Positions 10,690 through 22,162 of a stretch of 64,000 nucleotides of DNA are shown here, one piece after another; the stretch's first letter is position 1, and every line of letters begins with the position of its first letter. The notes under the pieces were generated by a model, which had not been told where the DNA came from, made no database searches, and worked only from the letters and a program-made list of their open reading frames with translations. This DNA is from Apium graveolens. Taxonomy: Eukaryota > Streptophyta > Magnoliopsida > Apiales > Apiaceae. Both the position numbers and the translations under genes were made by a program. The stretch covers positions 307,784,565 to 307,848,564 of the forward strand of contig NC_133648.1 in assembly GCF_009905375.1 (NCBI RefSeq), in the 5' to 3' direction.

Positions 10690-13580
10690 TGTAACAATCC
10701 AAATCCGGGGTCAAGATTTGGTGTCACGAAACAATCTTTACTTACAATAAAAGAATATTCAATTAACCCCTTGAATCAGGATCGTTTACAGGTTATGGTA
10801 TGAAACAAGAATCTAACCTTCTACAATTCTCAACAACTGCAATACAAGTGTAAATACCTTTATGCTAACGCTCTTGTCTCATTTTTCTAACATCTTCGTC
10901 CTCTCACAACGGAGATCTCTCTAACTCCTGCTGTCTATCAAAAGCTATTCACTTTTATCATTATCCGCTTCTGAAAGAAATAAGAATTTACAAAGCAAGA
11001 GTGAGCCAAAAATGCCCAACAAGTATATAAGTGATTTTCAAGTATCAATATCAAAGGAAAATTTTCGGACAAAATCTTTAAACATATCTATTTATTTGAG
11101 AGAGTTGAGCGAATAAACATTAGTTGTTACCAGCCTTTAATTATAAATCCAAAAGTGACAAGCGATTCCCAAATTCATCTTCTGAATCAGGGTTTTCTCC
11201 GGTTTTGGAATCATAAACCTTTCGAGAGAATGCCGTTAATGGCGATCAACAATAAATTAGACTGGACACTAGTTCGCACCTATATTCTGCTAATCAGTCA
11301 GGATACACTGCAGATCTATACCTACCTGTATAGATCCAGTTAGGTCCCCAGGCTCTACGACCCATCTCAAGGCACCGGTCATGTCCCGGTCCTTAGGATT
11401 AAGTAAAACTTAATTCCCAAAATATCATTATCCAGCCCGTGGAGTATTTTGATGTCAAATCATTTTGATTTTAAAACATCCCAATTCAGGGTTCGCAAAT
11501 AACCCGAAAGAATGGGTATTTTCTCAAGAGAGCAATCGAATTATAGAAACAATAATAAAAAGGACATGCATAACAAGAGTAATTGCAGCGAAATATAAAA
11601 CATTTAACTATTCTGAACTTAGAATAGGAACGAAGAAATATTTGCAGTATTTTAAAAGAAAGTTCAGGAATACTTGCCTCAATGAGCTTTAACCGCTATT
11701 ACTGGTTGACTTTGGTTCGACTTGAACATTCGGCTTTACCGTCCAACTACTATCCCATTTTGGATACGATCCCAACACTCAGGCCCTTCAATTGGAACTT
11801 TGTTGATCTCGACGTCTAATCACTAGATCATTCCTAGTTCGATGTCGATACTCAGGTTTTCCGTCTAGGACCTACTGGGTTGAAATACCCTAATTCAGGT
11901 AATCGATGAACCTTAACATAATATCACTTCTACCCATACGATTTTATAACCCGACTTGTATTTATATGTATTATTGAAATACACATAGCAATTATGGTCC
12001 ACATCTTTGAAACTCGGTTCGGTGTTCGTTTTCAGAAAGTACGTATACTCGTTGGTTTGAAAATAGTAGGGTAACTGATTATTTATAAAATAACGTGTCA
12101 CAAAATATAATTAAGTTATGTATAATATAATTATATTTATTTATTCGACGTCTTTGATAATTATAGGCTACGTTCCCGTATTTTCGGAATTCATTTCCCG
12201 AAAATCGGGCAGCATCTCATTTGTTTATCAGCCTACCCGTCGAGCAAATCGACGTCAATCATAACAACAAACGCAACACAATACAATTCACAATCCACTT
12301 CATCAATCCCGTCCACCAATACGAATTCACTTTATTAATTATTATTATTCATTTTCGTTCCAAAATTTATTTTACAACTAATTCTATTTCATTTATAAAC
12401 GTAGGACTCAGATAACAATTATCATCACCCACCGTCGGCTCGCCGAGGCTCATCGCTGACGGCGGTAAAATTTGCGGGTTCCCGTTTATAACAGATGTCC
12501 AACACGAATTTCACCGATTTATCGAAATTATTCCTATCCGAATAATTTATGTGTATCACGAAATTAATCAATTCCATATATTTATTTTCTGCAAAATAAA
12601 TAAAAGAAAATTAGTCGAGCAATTAAATAAAATTACAGGGCATCAACACGCGCCTACGCGGAGCAAAACAGGGGGTCTCCTTGCCGGAGTTGGGCCGGCG
12701 GCAACCGGAATATACGAACGGAAAACACAGGCATCAAACAACCATTAAAATCACATCCACAAAGCACACATATATATACATATAAATACGTATACACATG
12801 GATACGCACCAACAGCAAGAATAGACACGGAATAATCGCCGAAAACGAGCCGGAAAGAAAGTGGAACCGTGGCAATCGTAGCAAGGAGGAACAGGGAGGA
12901 GGAGGAAGAGACGAAAGAGAGTGAGAAAGAAGAATTGGAGCGAGAGAAAAATGAGAGAGAACCAGAGAGAATAGAGACAGGAGGCGAGAGAGATCGAAGA
13001 GAGAACGATGGAGGAGGCGGTGGTTTTGGGCGGCCGTGTGGGTGTTTGTTGTTTGTTGTGTTTTTTTTTTCTTTTTATTATTATCATGTTCTCCGTTACT
13101 GAATCGTGAATTTAACGATGTATGTCGCGTGCAAAAATTCATCGAAATAATATCAAAATATTTTCTAAATTTTATAAATATTTCGAAACTTATAAAATAC
13201 AAGTTTCGTAATTTTTGAATAGTTCAAAATTTTAATATTGATTTTACCATTAAATGAGATCATAAAATCATTTAAAATTAAATAATCAATAAAATATTGA
13301 TTTCTAAATTTTATAAATTCCTAAAAATAATAAATAAAATTATAAAACAACAAAAATAATTTTAGGAGCAATTTTAGCATTTATGAGCATAAATATTTAA
13401 TTAAAATCATTTTAAAACAAAATAATGTCATACAGTTCAATAATTAATTATACCATTAAGGTTCGTATTCAACAATTACCCATAAATAATAACAAGGCAA
13501 CACACAGCTAACAGAACCATCACATATTTTATTTATTTCATAATTCGATAATTACATTTACAAATCTAATCCGAAAATAG
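10690..13580 (-). mobile_element. LTR-like segment of a second Tekay-like element
   Basis: It abuts the primer-binding site and, on the minus strand, ends GGATTGTTACA. Its layout parallels the solo LTR at 4718-9221: a similar end, TTGCCT-containing blocks, a CACCG-rich block (12428-12470) and then a GA-rich tract. The two are too diverged to be a pair from one insertion. The outer boundary near 13.58 kb is a guess, because the expected terminal sequence was not found and the Tat-like element begins somewhere there. Confidence 0.42.
12880..13015. repeat. GA/CT-rich low-complexity tract in second LTR
   Basis: GAGAGA/GGAGGA-type sequence sits in the same relative position as the tract at 8150-8262. 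Several overlapping ORFs here (Ser/Leu- or Glu/Arg-rich) are composition artefacts. Confidence 0.65.
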
Positions 13581-13592
13581 GTTACTTACCCG

Positions 13593-15140
13593 CTAAGTAA
13601 CTATATAACGATACAATTTTATAACCAGATTTGGATAATTATCAAAACATAGCTTCCTATAAAATACTTTATACAAAAATAAGGTAATAATGTTTCGCCT
13701 TTTGGGACTATGGATTTTTATCGATATATAAAATGATTTGCGTATCGAAAATTTTACGCCGGGACTCATATGGGTCAAACCGTATCCCGGATCGAAAAAG
13801 TCAGAACACGAAAAGTGTTTAGAATACTGAAGTACCTTATCTGCCATCTTCTTCCTTTTTCCTGTTAATTCCTTTTGGACTCTTTTGTCTAAGGTAGGAA
13901 AAAGAAGGGTTGTTAAGACAAGAAGAAATGAAAATGTTACAAAAATGAGGACGCGTCCAGGTTGATAGAACGCGTCATGGGTGCAGTACTTACTTGGTTC
14001 TAGATTGAAACGGACTCGGACTCTCTTGACATCGTAGATGTAGAAGAAAGGTTCCTTCCAGTCTCTTTCATGGCTTATCTTGCCTTCATTGAAACCTTTA
14101 TTGTTTAACCACTTGTTAACAACAAAGAAGTGGTAGCCAGGAATAGATTTCCTAATGCTGAAGAAAAAGCTAAACTCCTTCATGGAGGGCGCGCCCAACC
14201 TAAGGTTGTGGTACATGATGTATAGAGCCCATGCTAGCTTGTACGAATTTGGAGATAGTTGAATGGGGGCAACGTCATACCATTTCAGGATATTTTTGAT
14301 GTAGGGGTCCAAGGGCGCGCCCACACCTAAAGAAATAAGCTTTGGGGTTAGGACCATTTTAGGAATCCTCAGATTTTCCACGTTGAAGATATGAGGCCTC
14401 ATCATCCTGAGATGACGCGCCCAGATTCCCTCCATGTCGTAGTATTTCATGGTCCACCCTATCTCCACGTCAGTTGCAGTGGATTTCATCCCAACACAGG
14501 CCAGTTTGTTCTCTTTCTTCCTCCAAACGTTCTTTTTTGTTTTGGGAAGATCCTTCAATTCCTTCCAGTCGAAATCGAGCTCTACATCACTTGGTTCCCA
14601 ATGCTCCAAAAGGGAAACATATTGCTGGGGAGAGATGGGGTATTTGTCAGGTTCAGGGATCCTTTCTTCAAACTTGCCTTCACTATGGGGAGAGGGTGCG
14701 TCCTACATAGGAGGTGCGTCCTGAGATGGAGATGTATTCTTAATGGGAGATGCTTCCTGAGCTGGGGTAGACACGTCCTTAGTAGAGGTTGGGATGATCT
14801 CATCGTCCGTTCAATCTTTAATTGATTGGCTATGAGTTTTTTGGGCGGTCCGTTTGCGCTTCTGACCCAATCGTGCACTCAGAGGGACGTTATCCATTGA
14901 CTCAGGGCTTGAGCTTTCCATAATGGAGGTTTTTGACTTTAGAGATTCAAAGACGCGGGACTCCGCCTCCAAGAAAGAGTTTGTCTTGTGGTGCTCTGGT
15001 GATTCAGGAACGAAAGACATTGAAGGGGGATAGTAGATCCTGATGCGCTTGTTAAGAACTTCGAAAGGATGGAAGGGTGATGAAGAAGACGCGTCCTCCA
15101 GCTGAAAAAAGAAGGAAGAAGATCTTGAGGACGCGTCCAT
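13593..15140 (-). pseudogene. Antisense ORF with gypsy-type transposon domain (Transposase_28-like)
   Basis: A single reading frame runs from an ATG at 15140 to 13593 but is broken by a TGA at 14811-14813 and a TAG at 14703-14705. The part after the breaks (from about 14609) resembles the 'putative gypsy type transposon' family (PF04195): a block with LDPYIKNIL and QLSPNSYKLAW, a FFF segment, then a W-K-x-x-FF core. The first 110 residues are Ser-rich with a short basic stretch. After the conserved block a good splice donor (CAA followed by GTAAGT, near 13993) suggests that codons beyond it are intronic. The frame is opposite to the LTR promoter at 16.96 kb. Tat-lineage gypsy elements are known to carry an extra antisense ORF between pol and the 3' LTR. 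The domain name is from memory of the family pattern. Confidence 0.62.
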
Positions 15141-16692
15141 GTTTAAAAAAAAAGAAGAAAGAGAAAATACTGAAAATATGGAAACAAGGGAAAGGAATTA
15201 ACGACTGTGAGGACACGTCCTAATATCTATCACATATGAATATACTAAGATGACGTATCTGTACAACTCTTGGTTGAAATAACCTACATTTCAATAAAAA
15301 CATGAAGGACACGCCTCGGGCAGTAGACGCGTCCCCAACGGTGGGAATATGGCAGAATTTTAAATGATTATGGTCAATTTGGGGAAATTCAATTAAAGAA
15401 CTAAAAACATGCGATTACAGAATCAAAGAGGCAAAATATGGTGCTTTTATAGACATATACACATATACATACAAAAGAAAATGAAGAGCAGTAAAGGTTA
15501 AAATGAAGCATACGAGCGGTTTTTTGCTTATTTTGACTGGATTACTCGACCAAATGAAGAAATAAAAAAGGGTTTACGTACCTCGTAAGTTGGGGGTTGG
15601 ATTAAGCTAGAGAAATCGAGTAATGGGCGGCTGAATCGTCGGAGTTTTGAACCTAAAGCTTAGAAGCGGCGGTGATGGCGGTTTCCTGAGAGAGAAAAGA
15701 GGAAAGTGACAATGATGTGATGTGTTAGGGTATTTATAGAAAAGTAGGTGGATGATGTGTGTACCAGCTATCACGCAATGGTCATTAGTTAATGAAAACC
15801 TTGGGCGCGTCCAGGAGTTAGGACGCGTCCTGATGTTTAGCAACGGGGCAATCCAAATTTTGCTTATGGTTTTAAGTAAAATTCCAATTTTGTTTTCAAC
15901 TGCAAATGGAATTTGGGGGGTAGTTGTTACAATCAAAATTTGGCATTGGATTGACTCGGGTCAAATGCGGACTAATTACGGTTAAAGCTTGTTATTGCAT
16001 TATAGAAGGTGAGGATGCGTCAAGGCCCTCAGGACACGCCCAGCTTGGAGGGGGTGCCTTATAAGTGATGGTCTTATGATAGGAAAGCTTGGAAGCGCAT
16101 GGACGCGCCCTGGGGTTTTGGACGTGTCCAATGTGGTGGAAACATTTGACAGTTATGTTTATTTGGCAGTGAAGGTTGGATGAACTGCTCAAAGAGAAAG
16201 GACGCGTCCTGATATGCTGGATGTCAAGGAAGGTAGTTTCTGGAAGAACAAATACAAGTTTCATGGAGGTTAGGGCACACCCAATATCTTAGGACGCGTC
16301 CTATGTGTGGTAAATTCATTCTCGAGGGTGACTTCAGGACAAAGCTTGCATGGAAGGGAGCAGTGGAGATTATTTTCACTAACATATTTGTTGCAGGTAC
16401 TCTTTGAAGAATTCCCACCTTGAGACGGTCAAGGAGGGGGATGTCCGTGAAAAGTTTGAAGGCCTCCAGGGGTATGCCCGATGATTGAAGGCATCCTCCT
16501 GTATTCAACGGGTGTCCTCGTTGGGGATGCGGGGTTAACTTTGGTGTGTGCTTTAGGAACTCTGTTATTATATTCAATGGGTGTCCTCGTTGGAGAACTT
16601 TGGAGTCATCCTGCACTTTGCACCCAAAAGCTTGGGATCACCTGTCCTGCTATCTAGTGGGTTATCCTCATTCGGGGGACAGGGACGCGTCC
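13949..16692. repeat. Dispersed 10-bp palindrome GGACGCGTCC and variants
   Basis: Exact copies of GGACGCGTCC start at 13949, 15129, 15821, 16200, 16292 and 16683. One- or two-base variants of the same palindrome (GGGCGCGCCC, GGGCGCGTCC, GGACGTGTCC, GGACACGCCC, AGACGCGTCC and others) start at 13968, 14187, 14313, 14413, 15087, 15211, 15307, 15325, 15803, 16013, 16032, 16101, 16120 and 16273. They occur both inside the antisense ORF and in the non-coding region before the LTR, with spacing from 9 bases to several hundred. Confidence 0.85.
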
Positions 16693-16734
16693 GACATTTG
16701 GGGTGAACCGTGGCTATACCTGCATCTGTAAATC
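15141..16734. other. Non-coding 3' region of the Tat-like element
   Basis: No convincing gene was found. ORFs of up to 130 codons occur on both strands but lack recognisable domains and cross the palindrome repeats. Two GGGTGTCCTCGTTGG-like words (16506 and 16577) form a local direct repeat. Confidence 0.5.
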
Positions 16735-16746
16735 AAGGGAGATAGC
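16735..16746 (+). other. Polypurine tract-like sequence before LTR
   Basis: AAGGGAGATAGC directly precedes a TG-starting LTR candidate, the expected plus-strand priming position. Confidence 0.5.
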
Positions 16747-17243
16747 TGTAGCGGGGTATTATCCTTGCGCAGGGAGATGCACTATCCGTGAAGTCCTACG
16801 ATTACGGACGAGCCTGCCTTCGCGGTTGGGCCTCATAGTTGGACATTCCCAAAGCTAGCGGAAGATGGATTTTGGATGGGCTTCCACCGGGCCTAGGAAT
16901 AAGAAGTCTAAGCCCATTAGATTTCTTGTTCCACAAGAACTACGTCAGGCTTGATCCCTATATAAAGGGTACGTAGGCACATTGAGAGGGGTAAGAAGTT
17001 GAGAGCTGATAAGGGAGCGCCACCACTTACTCTGATCAATCTCATCCCAAAACAACCACAAACCACCACACACCGCTTGATTTTCCGGAGAAGAACCACC
17101 GTCCTAGATCTTAATTCCGGCGAGAAATCTCAATCTTTGTTGTTACCATATTCCTCCGTCAACATATTATATTTTCGAGTCAGATATAAATTGAGATACC
17201 AGATAGTCCATATCATAGTCAAGATACCGGATTGTCAATAACA
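16747..17243 (+). mobile_element. 3' LTR of a Tat-like Ty3/gypsy element
   Basis: This segment of about 497 bp starts TGTAGCGGGG and ends TCAATAACA. It has a clear plus-strand TATATAAA box (16959-16966) followed by a typical LTR leader with repeated TTTCCGG/TTCCGGCGAG words. No 5' partner lies in the window, so the ends rest on the TG/CA rule and the preceding purine tract. The long-ORF strand is opposite, which matches the antisense-ORF arrangement of Tat elements. Confidence 0.6.
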
Positions 17244-19320
17244 ATTTAGCGTCCTAGAGAAAAATGTCGTATGTAGTTTATTTTTATGTTATAAAACTTT
17301 ACTAATTTTAAATAGTTGTGAAATGTTAAAAAAAGGGAGGTTACAAATAAGAAAATCATAAATAAATGGATGAGACATAGGGAGTAATTCAGACATATAT
17401 AATACCTTAATTTTCATAACACACGATGGTATTAAAAAAGTGAAATTGCTAGCCTGAGGTCACTTCAAGTAACAACCCCAGTAACAACCCTCACGGAAAT
17501 TTAATTATTACAAAAATGTATTTGTATAGAAAAGTATTATAACTTTAGGTAAGATACCTGAGGTCAACATCAGAACCCGTTTTCCCTAAAAAAGATCAAA
17601 GATCAAAATAAGCAATACTTACATACACGAGCACGACATTTATATGACGACTCTCAAATCGTCTCGTTCTATTTTTTTTATTTTTCTCAATTTTTTGAGA
17701 TAATAAATATGGAAAACTATAATTACCGTATATTCGCCTAAATATATTATCATTATTCGTGATTTTCTCCTGAATTTCTAAAACATCGCCCATTAAGATT
17801 TTCGTAATTTTAAAAGTAAATAATGACAACGCCAAAATATTAATTACCTTATATTTTCTTAAACTTTCTTCAATTTCTTATTAAATCGACTTTATATCAT
17901 TATATACTCCAAAAACTTCTAAGTTCTTTTTTAATCAACTTATCATCTTAATATTTTTCTAAAGATTTTTTTAATATCATTTCTCCTCTTTCAACTTACT
18001 ATATTAATATTTTTCTAAAAATTATCTTATAATTTTTAGCCTATTATATATTTTTAGAGACAAGTATTTATCAATATGTTTTCTCAGTAAAGTTTTAAAA
18101 AAATTTATAAGCCCGCACTTAAGACAGCGTCTCTCAAATCGTCTCGCTCTATTTTTTCTACATTTCTCAATTTTTAAGTTAATAAATATTAAAAATTAAA
18201 GTTACATTCTACATTTTTCTAAACTTTCTCCACTTTATTCTTAATTAAATTTATCATCTTAATATTCTCTCAAAATTAAAGACAAATATTTAAAAACGTG
18301 TTACATATTTTTTAACTTATTCAAACTAAATCAAACTTTTTCGGGTTAAAAATAATTTAAATCCAATTTTTTTTTATTTTCTCAATTTTTTGAGTTGGCG
18401 AATATTGAAATTCTCCTGAACTTTCTTTTTTAATTAAACTTATCATCTTAATATTCACCTGAAGTAAAGACAAATATCTAAAAAAATGTTATATATATTT
18501 TTAACTTATTCAAAATGCAAAGACAAATCAAACTATTTCGGGTTAAAAAAATTCAATTTCAAAATTTCCGGTTCTATAACATCTAATTGAATTAAAATGA
18601 ATCGTAATAAATACTAACTAAATCAGATTATTTTTTCGATTTTAAACATATTTTCAAATAAAGGATAAGGAAAGAAAAATTATATTTTAGTACTCAAGTA
18701 TTTCTTATTGCGTACGTTTATTGATTTTACTAGTAATATTTTTTATTTAAAAATTTCGATTCTAATTATTTACATATATAACTTATAGATATTTTTATAG
18801 AAAATAATATAAATGGTCTGACACGCTTGTATAAAAGGCGTGTTTGTTGAAAATCCAAGGCGTTATATAAAGTTAACCAGAGGTGAATCCAACAAGATGA
18901 AAGCAAAGACCTCGTTGTGACGACAGAACCACCGGGAATGCAAATAAGAGCAAAACGTTTTCTCAACCAAGAGCTGGGGATTGATGTAGAGTTCAGGTTG
19001 TTTAAGCCAAGTCTTCTTGAAAAATAAGCTGTAATTTTCTGGTATCTATCAACTAAGCAGTTAAACTAAGTCTTCTTGAAAACTTTAAAGAAATTCAAAG
19101 CTAGTTAATTTTTTTGCTAGACAGTTTATTAGTATCTGTTTGGACAGTCTGATGATGATAAATCTTTGCAGTTGAAAGTTTGTCCAAGCAGCCCACAACA
19201 CTTGAATAGTTGTATCAACTTGTTATAGTCAACCAGCTTTGGAGACTAGAGATAAAGTGTGTTCAGGAATTCTCACAACAAGAGTAGGCTGCAAGCTTTG
19301 CCAAGACAGAGACATTATGC
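17244..19320. other. AT-rich intergenic region with diverged repeats
   Basis: No gene was found. Between about 17.64 and 18.56 kb three diverged copies of one unit can be followed by shared words (CGTCTCGYTCTATTTTTT, TTATCATCTTAATATT, GACAAATAT, TTTCGGGTTAAAAA). The end of the stretch, from about 19.2 kb, is the upstream region shared with the second F-box gene. Confidence 0.6.
17640..18560. repeat. Three imperfect tandem copies of an AT-rich unit
   Basis: The copies begin near 17640, 18125 and 18360. Each passes through a CTCAATTTTTTGAG- or CTCAATTTTTAAG-type word and then TTATCATCTTAATATT. The later two continue to a TTTCGGGTTAAAAA word. Unit lengths differ through indels. Confidence 0.5.
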
Positions 19321-19321
19321 A

Positions 19322-19329
19322 TATAAATA
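19322..19329 (+). promoter_or_regulatory. TATA-like box of F-box gene 1
   Basis: TATAAATA lies 44 bases before the ATG, which would leave a very short leader. The paralogue's equivalent position reads TATAAGTA, and its better TATA box (22039-22046) is absent here because of an upstream deletion. Confidence 0.45.
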
Positions 19330-19372
19330 TGAAGCAAATTTCTTTATTACACATCACTCTTAACACATAATC

Positions 19373-20683
19373 ATGGAATCAAATATGATTAAGATAAGAG
19401 CCAAGAGAAGCCGAACATCCAGAACAATTTCTCCTATTCGACGTGCCCCGGACCTGAAATTATCCCCTTCGATAGAATCTGCTGCCAAAGTTGCTTCCAG
19501 TGAAGACCTTTTGATTCAGATCTTGTTGCATGTCCCTGTTAAGAAACTTCTAAACTTCAAATGTGTGTCCAAACATTGGTTATCTCTCATTAGTAATCCA
19601 CATTTTCTTCGTCTTTGCAGTCCTCTTCCTCCCTCTGTTGCTTCCCTTTTCTTCGCCAGCTCCTCTTCCTGCAGAAGCAATCCTGACTACCAGTTCATTC
19701 CTCTTGATGTCAATGATAAATGCCCAACCCCCTTCAAAACTCTTGATTTTACTAGTGATGCTTTAGGTTTGGGAATATCTGTTGTACAGTCTTGCAATGG
19801 CCTACTGTTATGTGCTAGCTATAGAGCATGCGAATTCAATCGTACCTATTACGTGTACAATCCCACCACTAAGCAATATTCTACACTTCCTCAAATTAGG
19901 AATGAATATTCAAAATATGTTTGTGCTATGAGTTTAGCCTTTGATCCTATGAAGTCACCTTACTACAAAGTCGTGTGTGTTAGACGCTCTGAAACGTCTC
20001 GTCAACTTTTCCAGATTGAGATTTATTCATCGGAGACTCTGTCATGGAGAGTCTCCGGTGAAGCTTTTAACGCACCAAAGCATACTGAATTCCAAAATTC
20101 TGTATATTACAATGGTTCTGTGCACTGGTGGAATGGTTCTTTTCACTGGTGGAATGGTTTCACCCACGGTGGTCAATGGAGGACCGAGACATATACTTTG
20201 TACTTCAAAGTTGACGAAGAGAGTATTGAACAACTGCTAATTCCTAGGGAGCGCTGCAGATATTATCATGTAGCTTCTTATGTTGGAGAGTCCGACAGTC
20301 ATTTGCATCTTGTTGCAGGAAATTCTGATTTTAACCGTTTCTTCCATGTGTATGAGATGGCGAAAGATTACTCAGGGTGGTTTGTCAAGTATCATGTTGA
20401 TATGTCAACAGTTGCCAAGGATTTTCCAGAGATAAAAAAGAAAAACCGCTTCTATGGATACACAGTAAAAATCATTTCACTTGTGAGGAGAGGAAAAGAA
20501 GAGGAAGAAGATGGTTCCTTCTTGGTATTGGAAATACCTGGAGGAAAGATTATCCGTTACAACCTCGTGGATAAAAGTGCGAAGAAGCTATGGGAATTTG
20601 CTCCCGGTCACAAGTTTTACAACGATGATTGTCTAAGGCATGTCTGTGCCTTTCCATACATCAGGTCTCTTGCCTGTGTGTGA
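19373..20683 (+). CDS. F-box protein, F-box-associated domain type (copy 1)
   Basis: This intronless gene encodes 436 aa. A basic N-terminus (KRSRTSR) is followed by an F-box at about residues 42-82 (EDLLIQILLHVPVKKLLNFK, then CVSKHWLSLI). After it comes an F-box-associated (FBA/CPR1-like) region containing SCNGLLLCASY, YNPTTKQYSTLP and DDCLRHVCAFPYI. F-box proteins of this type are substrate receptors of SCF E3 ubiquitin ligases, binding SKP1/ASK through the F-box; the target cannot be read from sequence. The ATG at 19373 gives the longest frame. An ATG four codons later aligns with the start of the tandem paralogue at 22163. A short internal duplication (HWWNGSFHWWNG) lies near residue 255 and is shared with the paralogue. 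Confidence 0.93.
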   Translation: MESNMIKIRAKRSRTSRTISPIRRAPDLKLSPSIESAAKVASSEDLLIQILLHVPVKKLLNFKCVSKHWLSLISNPHFLRLCSPLPPSVASLFFASSSSCRSNPDYQFIPLDVNDKCPTPFKTLDFTSDALGLGISVVQSCNGLLLCASYRACEFNRTYYVYNPTTKQYSTLPQIRNEYSKYVCAMSLAFDPMKSPYYKVVCVRRSETSRQLFQIEIYSSETLSWRVSGEAFNAPKHTEFQNSVYYNGSVHWWNGSFHWWNGFTHGGQWRTETYTLYFKVDEESIEQLLIPRERCRYYHVASYVGESDSHLHLVAGNSDFNRFFHVYEMAKDYSGWFVKYHVDMSTVAKDFPEIKKKNRFYGYTVKIISLVRRGKEEEEDGSFLVLEIPGGKIIRYNLVDKSAKKLWEFAPGHKFYNDDCLRHVCAFPYIRSLACV

Positions 20684-22030
20684 TTAGTGGTCAGATCCGG
20701 TTTAACTAATAAGTTGTTATGCCGTGTAATGTTACTTTGCAATGGTTTATCTAGGGGATTTATCCCGGAGATAGATAAAATCCAGGTTTCAAGTTTATGT
20801 AAGGCTGTACCCTCAGTGCAATTGATATGTATATTTGTAAAATTTTATGTTATTCTACAAATTTCAATAGAATAAATGTTTTTAAGTAAAAGAAAAGGTG
20901 GAAACAGAAGGAAAAAGATCTCCACATCCAAAACAACTTCACTCAACAATCAACCAATTCAACTTAAGTTTCATTTTCTCCTTCATAGTTAATGGAAAAG
21001 GAAAGAAACTTCTTCCTTGTTTTTGGCTGTTCAGCAATAACAGACTAACAGTAAAATCTCTTGGATGAAAGCATTAAAATCCTAAACATTTCCTGCAACT
21101 GGTTAAGGTTTGAACTCTCGTCGATCCTGCCATACGATTGAAGTTGATAGTGTTAATTGTAAAGGATGGATCACTCATCATATCATACCTCAAATCCATT
21201 GAGTCTCAAACACGTCAAAGAGCAACAATATAGGTTTTCATAAAATTTTGCGAGAATATTGGAGTAAGCATGCTTTGAAGTAGGCATCTCAAGCCAAGTA
21301 GGAGTAACCAACTTCTACGAACCTTAAGGTGTACTGAAAAAATAACTAATTTGATCTTACACGTTTATGCAACAAGCCAGTAGAATTGATGTAACAAGCC
21401 TGAATGTTGTCTCTCGAACAGTAGTCAAAAGATTGATGCTCCAGCGATTTGGTGGCCAGTTTCCAGATTTTGCAACTTGATGGCTGGAAGTAGGTTTGAT
21501 ATTTGTTGTGGTGGCTGCTCCATTAAATTAGTTACAAATGTAAATTAACAAACGTGATGTTGTACAATGACCATCCTTTACATATCACAAATTCTTCTCT
21601 TTATGTAGATAATAATCACTGTATGCCATCGTTTCCAATGCTCCAAGTTTATAAATTTTAAATTCTATTGTACTTGAACTTCCAATTCTAAACAAGACTC
21701 TGATACACAAAGTGCAGATTCTCATACAAAAATAAAACATAACATAACTAGAAGAGGCAAACTGCTATTATTTGGAATTCCAGTAAGAGACAAACAGTAG
21801 AGACTGCTGTTATTTGGCAAACCGCTTCAATAAAAAAGGAATTTCGAGGAAATAAGTACGTAAAATAATTTAATGGCAGAATTCGATTCTTTAATTAAGT
21901 TAACATAAATTAATATCCAGTTGTTACAAGTCAACCATCTTATAAAATATGAACAGGTTACTTTAAGTTGAATGCTTCATTAGTGAACAGATCAAAGGTT
22001 AAGTGTGTTAAGGAATTTTCGCATGTTAGG
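20684..22030. other. 3' flank of F-box gene 1 and intergenic region
   Basis: No further gene was found. The first 200 bases are homologous to the 3' flank of F-box gene 2, but without the MITE found there. The last 150 bases align with the upstream region of gene 1. Confidence 0.6.
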
Positions 22031-22038
22031 TGGTTGTC

Positions 22039-22046
22039 TATAAAAT
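22039..22046 (+). promoter_or_regulatory. TATA box of F-box gene 2
   Basis: TATAAAAT lies 117 bases before the ATG. The surrounding block of about 36-40 bases is missing from the otherwise alignable upstream region of F-box gene 1. Confidence 0.6.
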
Positions 22047-22162
22047 AGGAATACATAGTCAAGAGTACACTGCAAGATTTCATAGCCAGAGAGAGCCAAG
22101 ATGTGTATAAGTATGTAGTTCTCTTTATTGCACATCACTAACACATATTCTTGGAATAAATC

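Noticed and set aside
12654..13202. 182-codon and overlapping ORFs, Ser/Leu- or Glu/Arg-rich
   Set aside because: They coincide with the GA-rich tract of the second LTR-like segment, so composition explains them.
14391..14825. Plus-strand ORFs up to 144 codons
   Set aside because: They are antisense to the Transposase_28-like frame, which has the recognisable domain.
15607..16616. Minus-strand ORFs of 90-130 codons
   Set aside because: They have no domains and cross the dispersed palindromes and non-coding end of the Tat-like element.
17341..17386. Sequence resembling one end of a Stowaway MITE (GGGAGTA)
   Set aside because: No matching inverted end or TA-flanked partner was found nearby.
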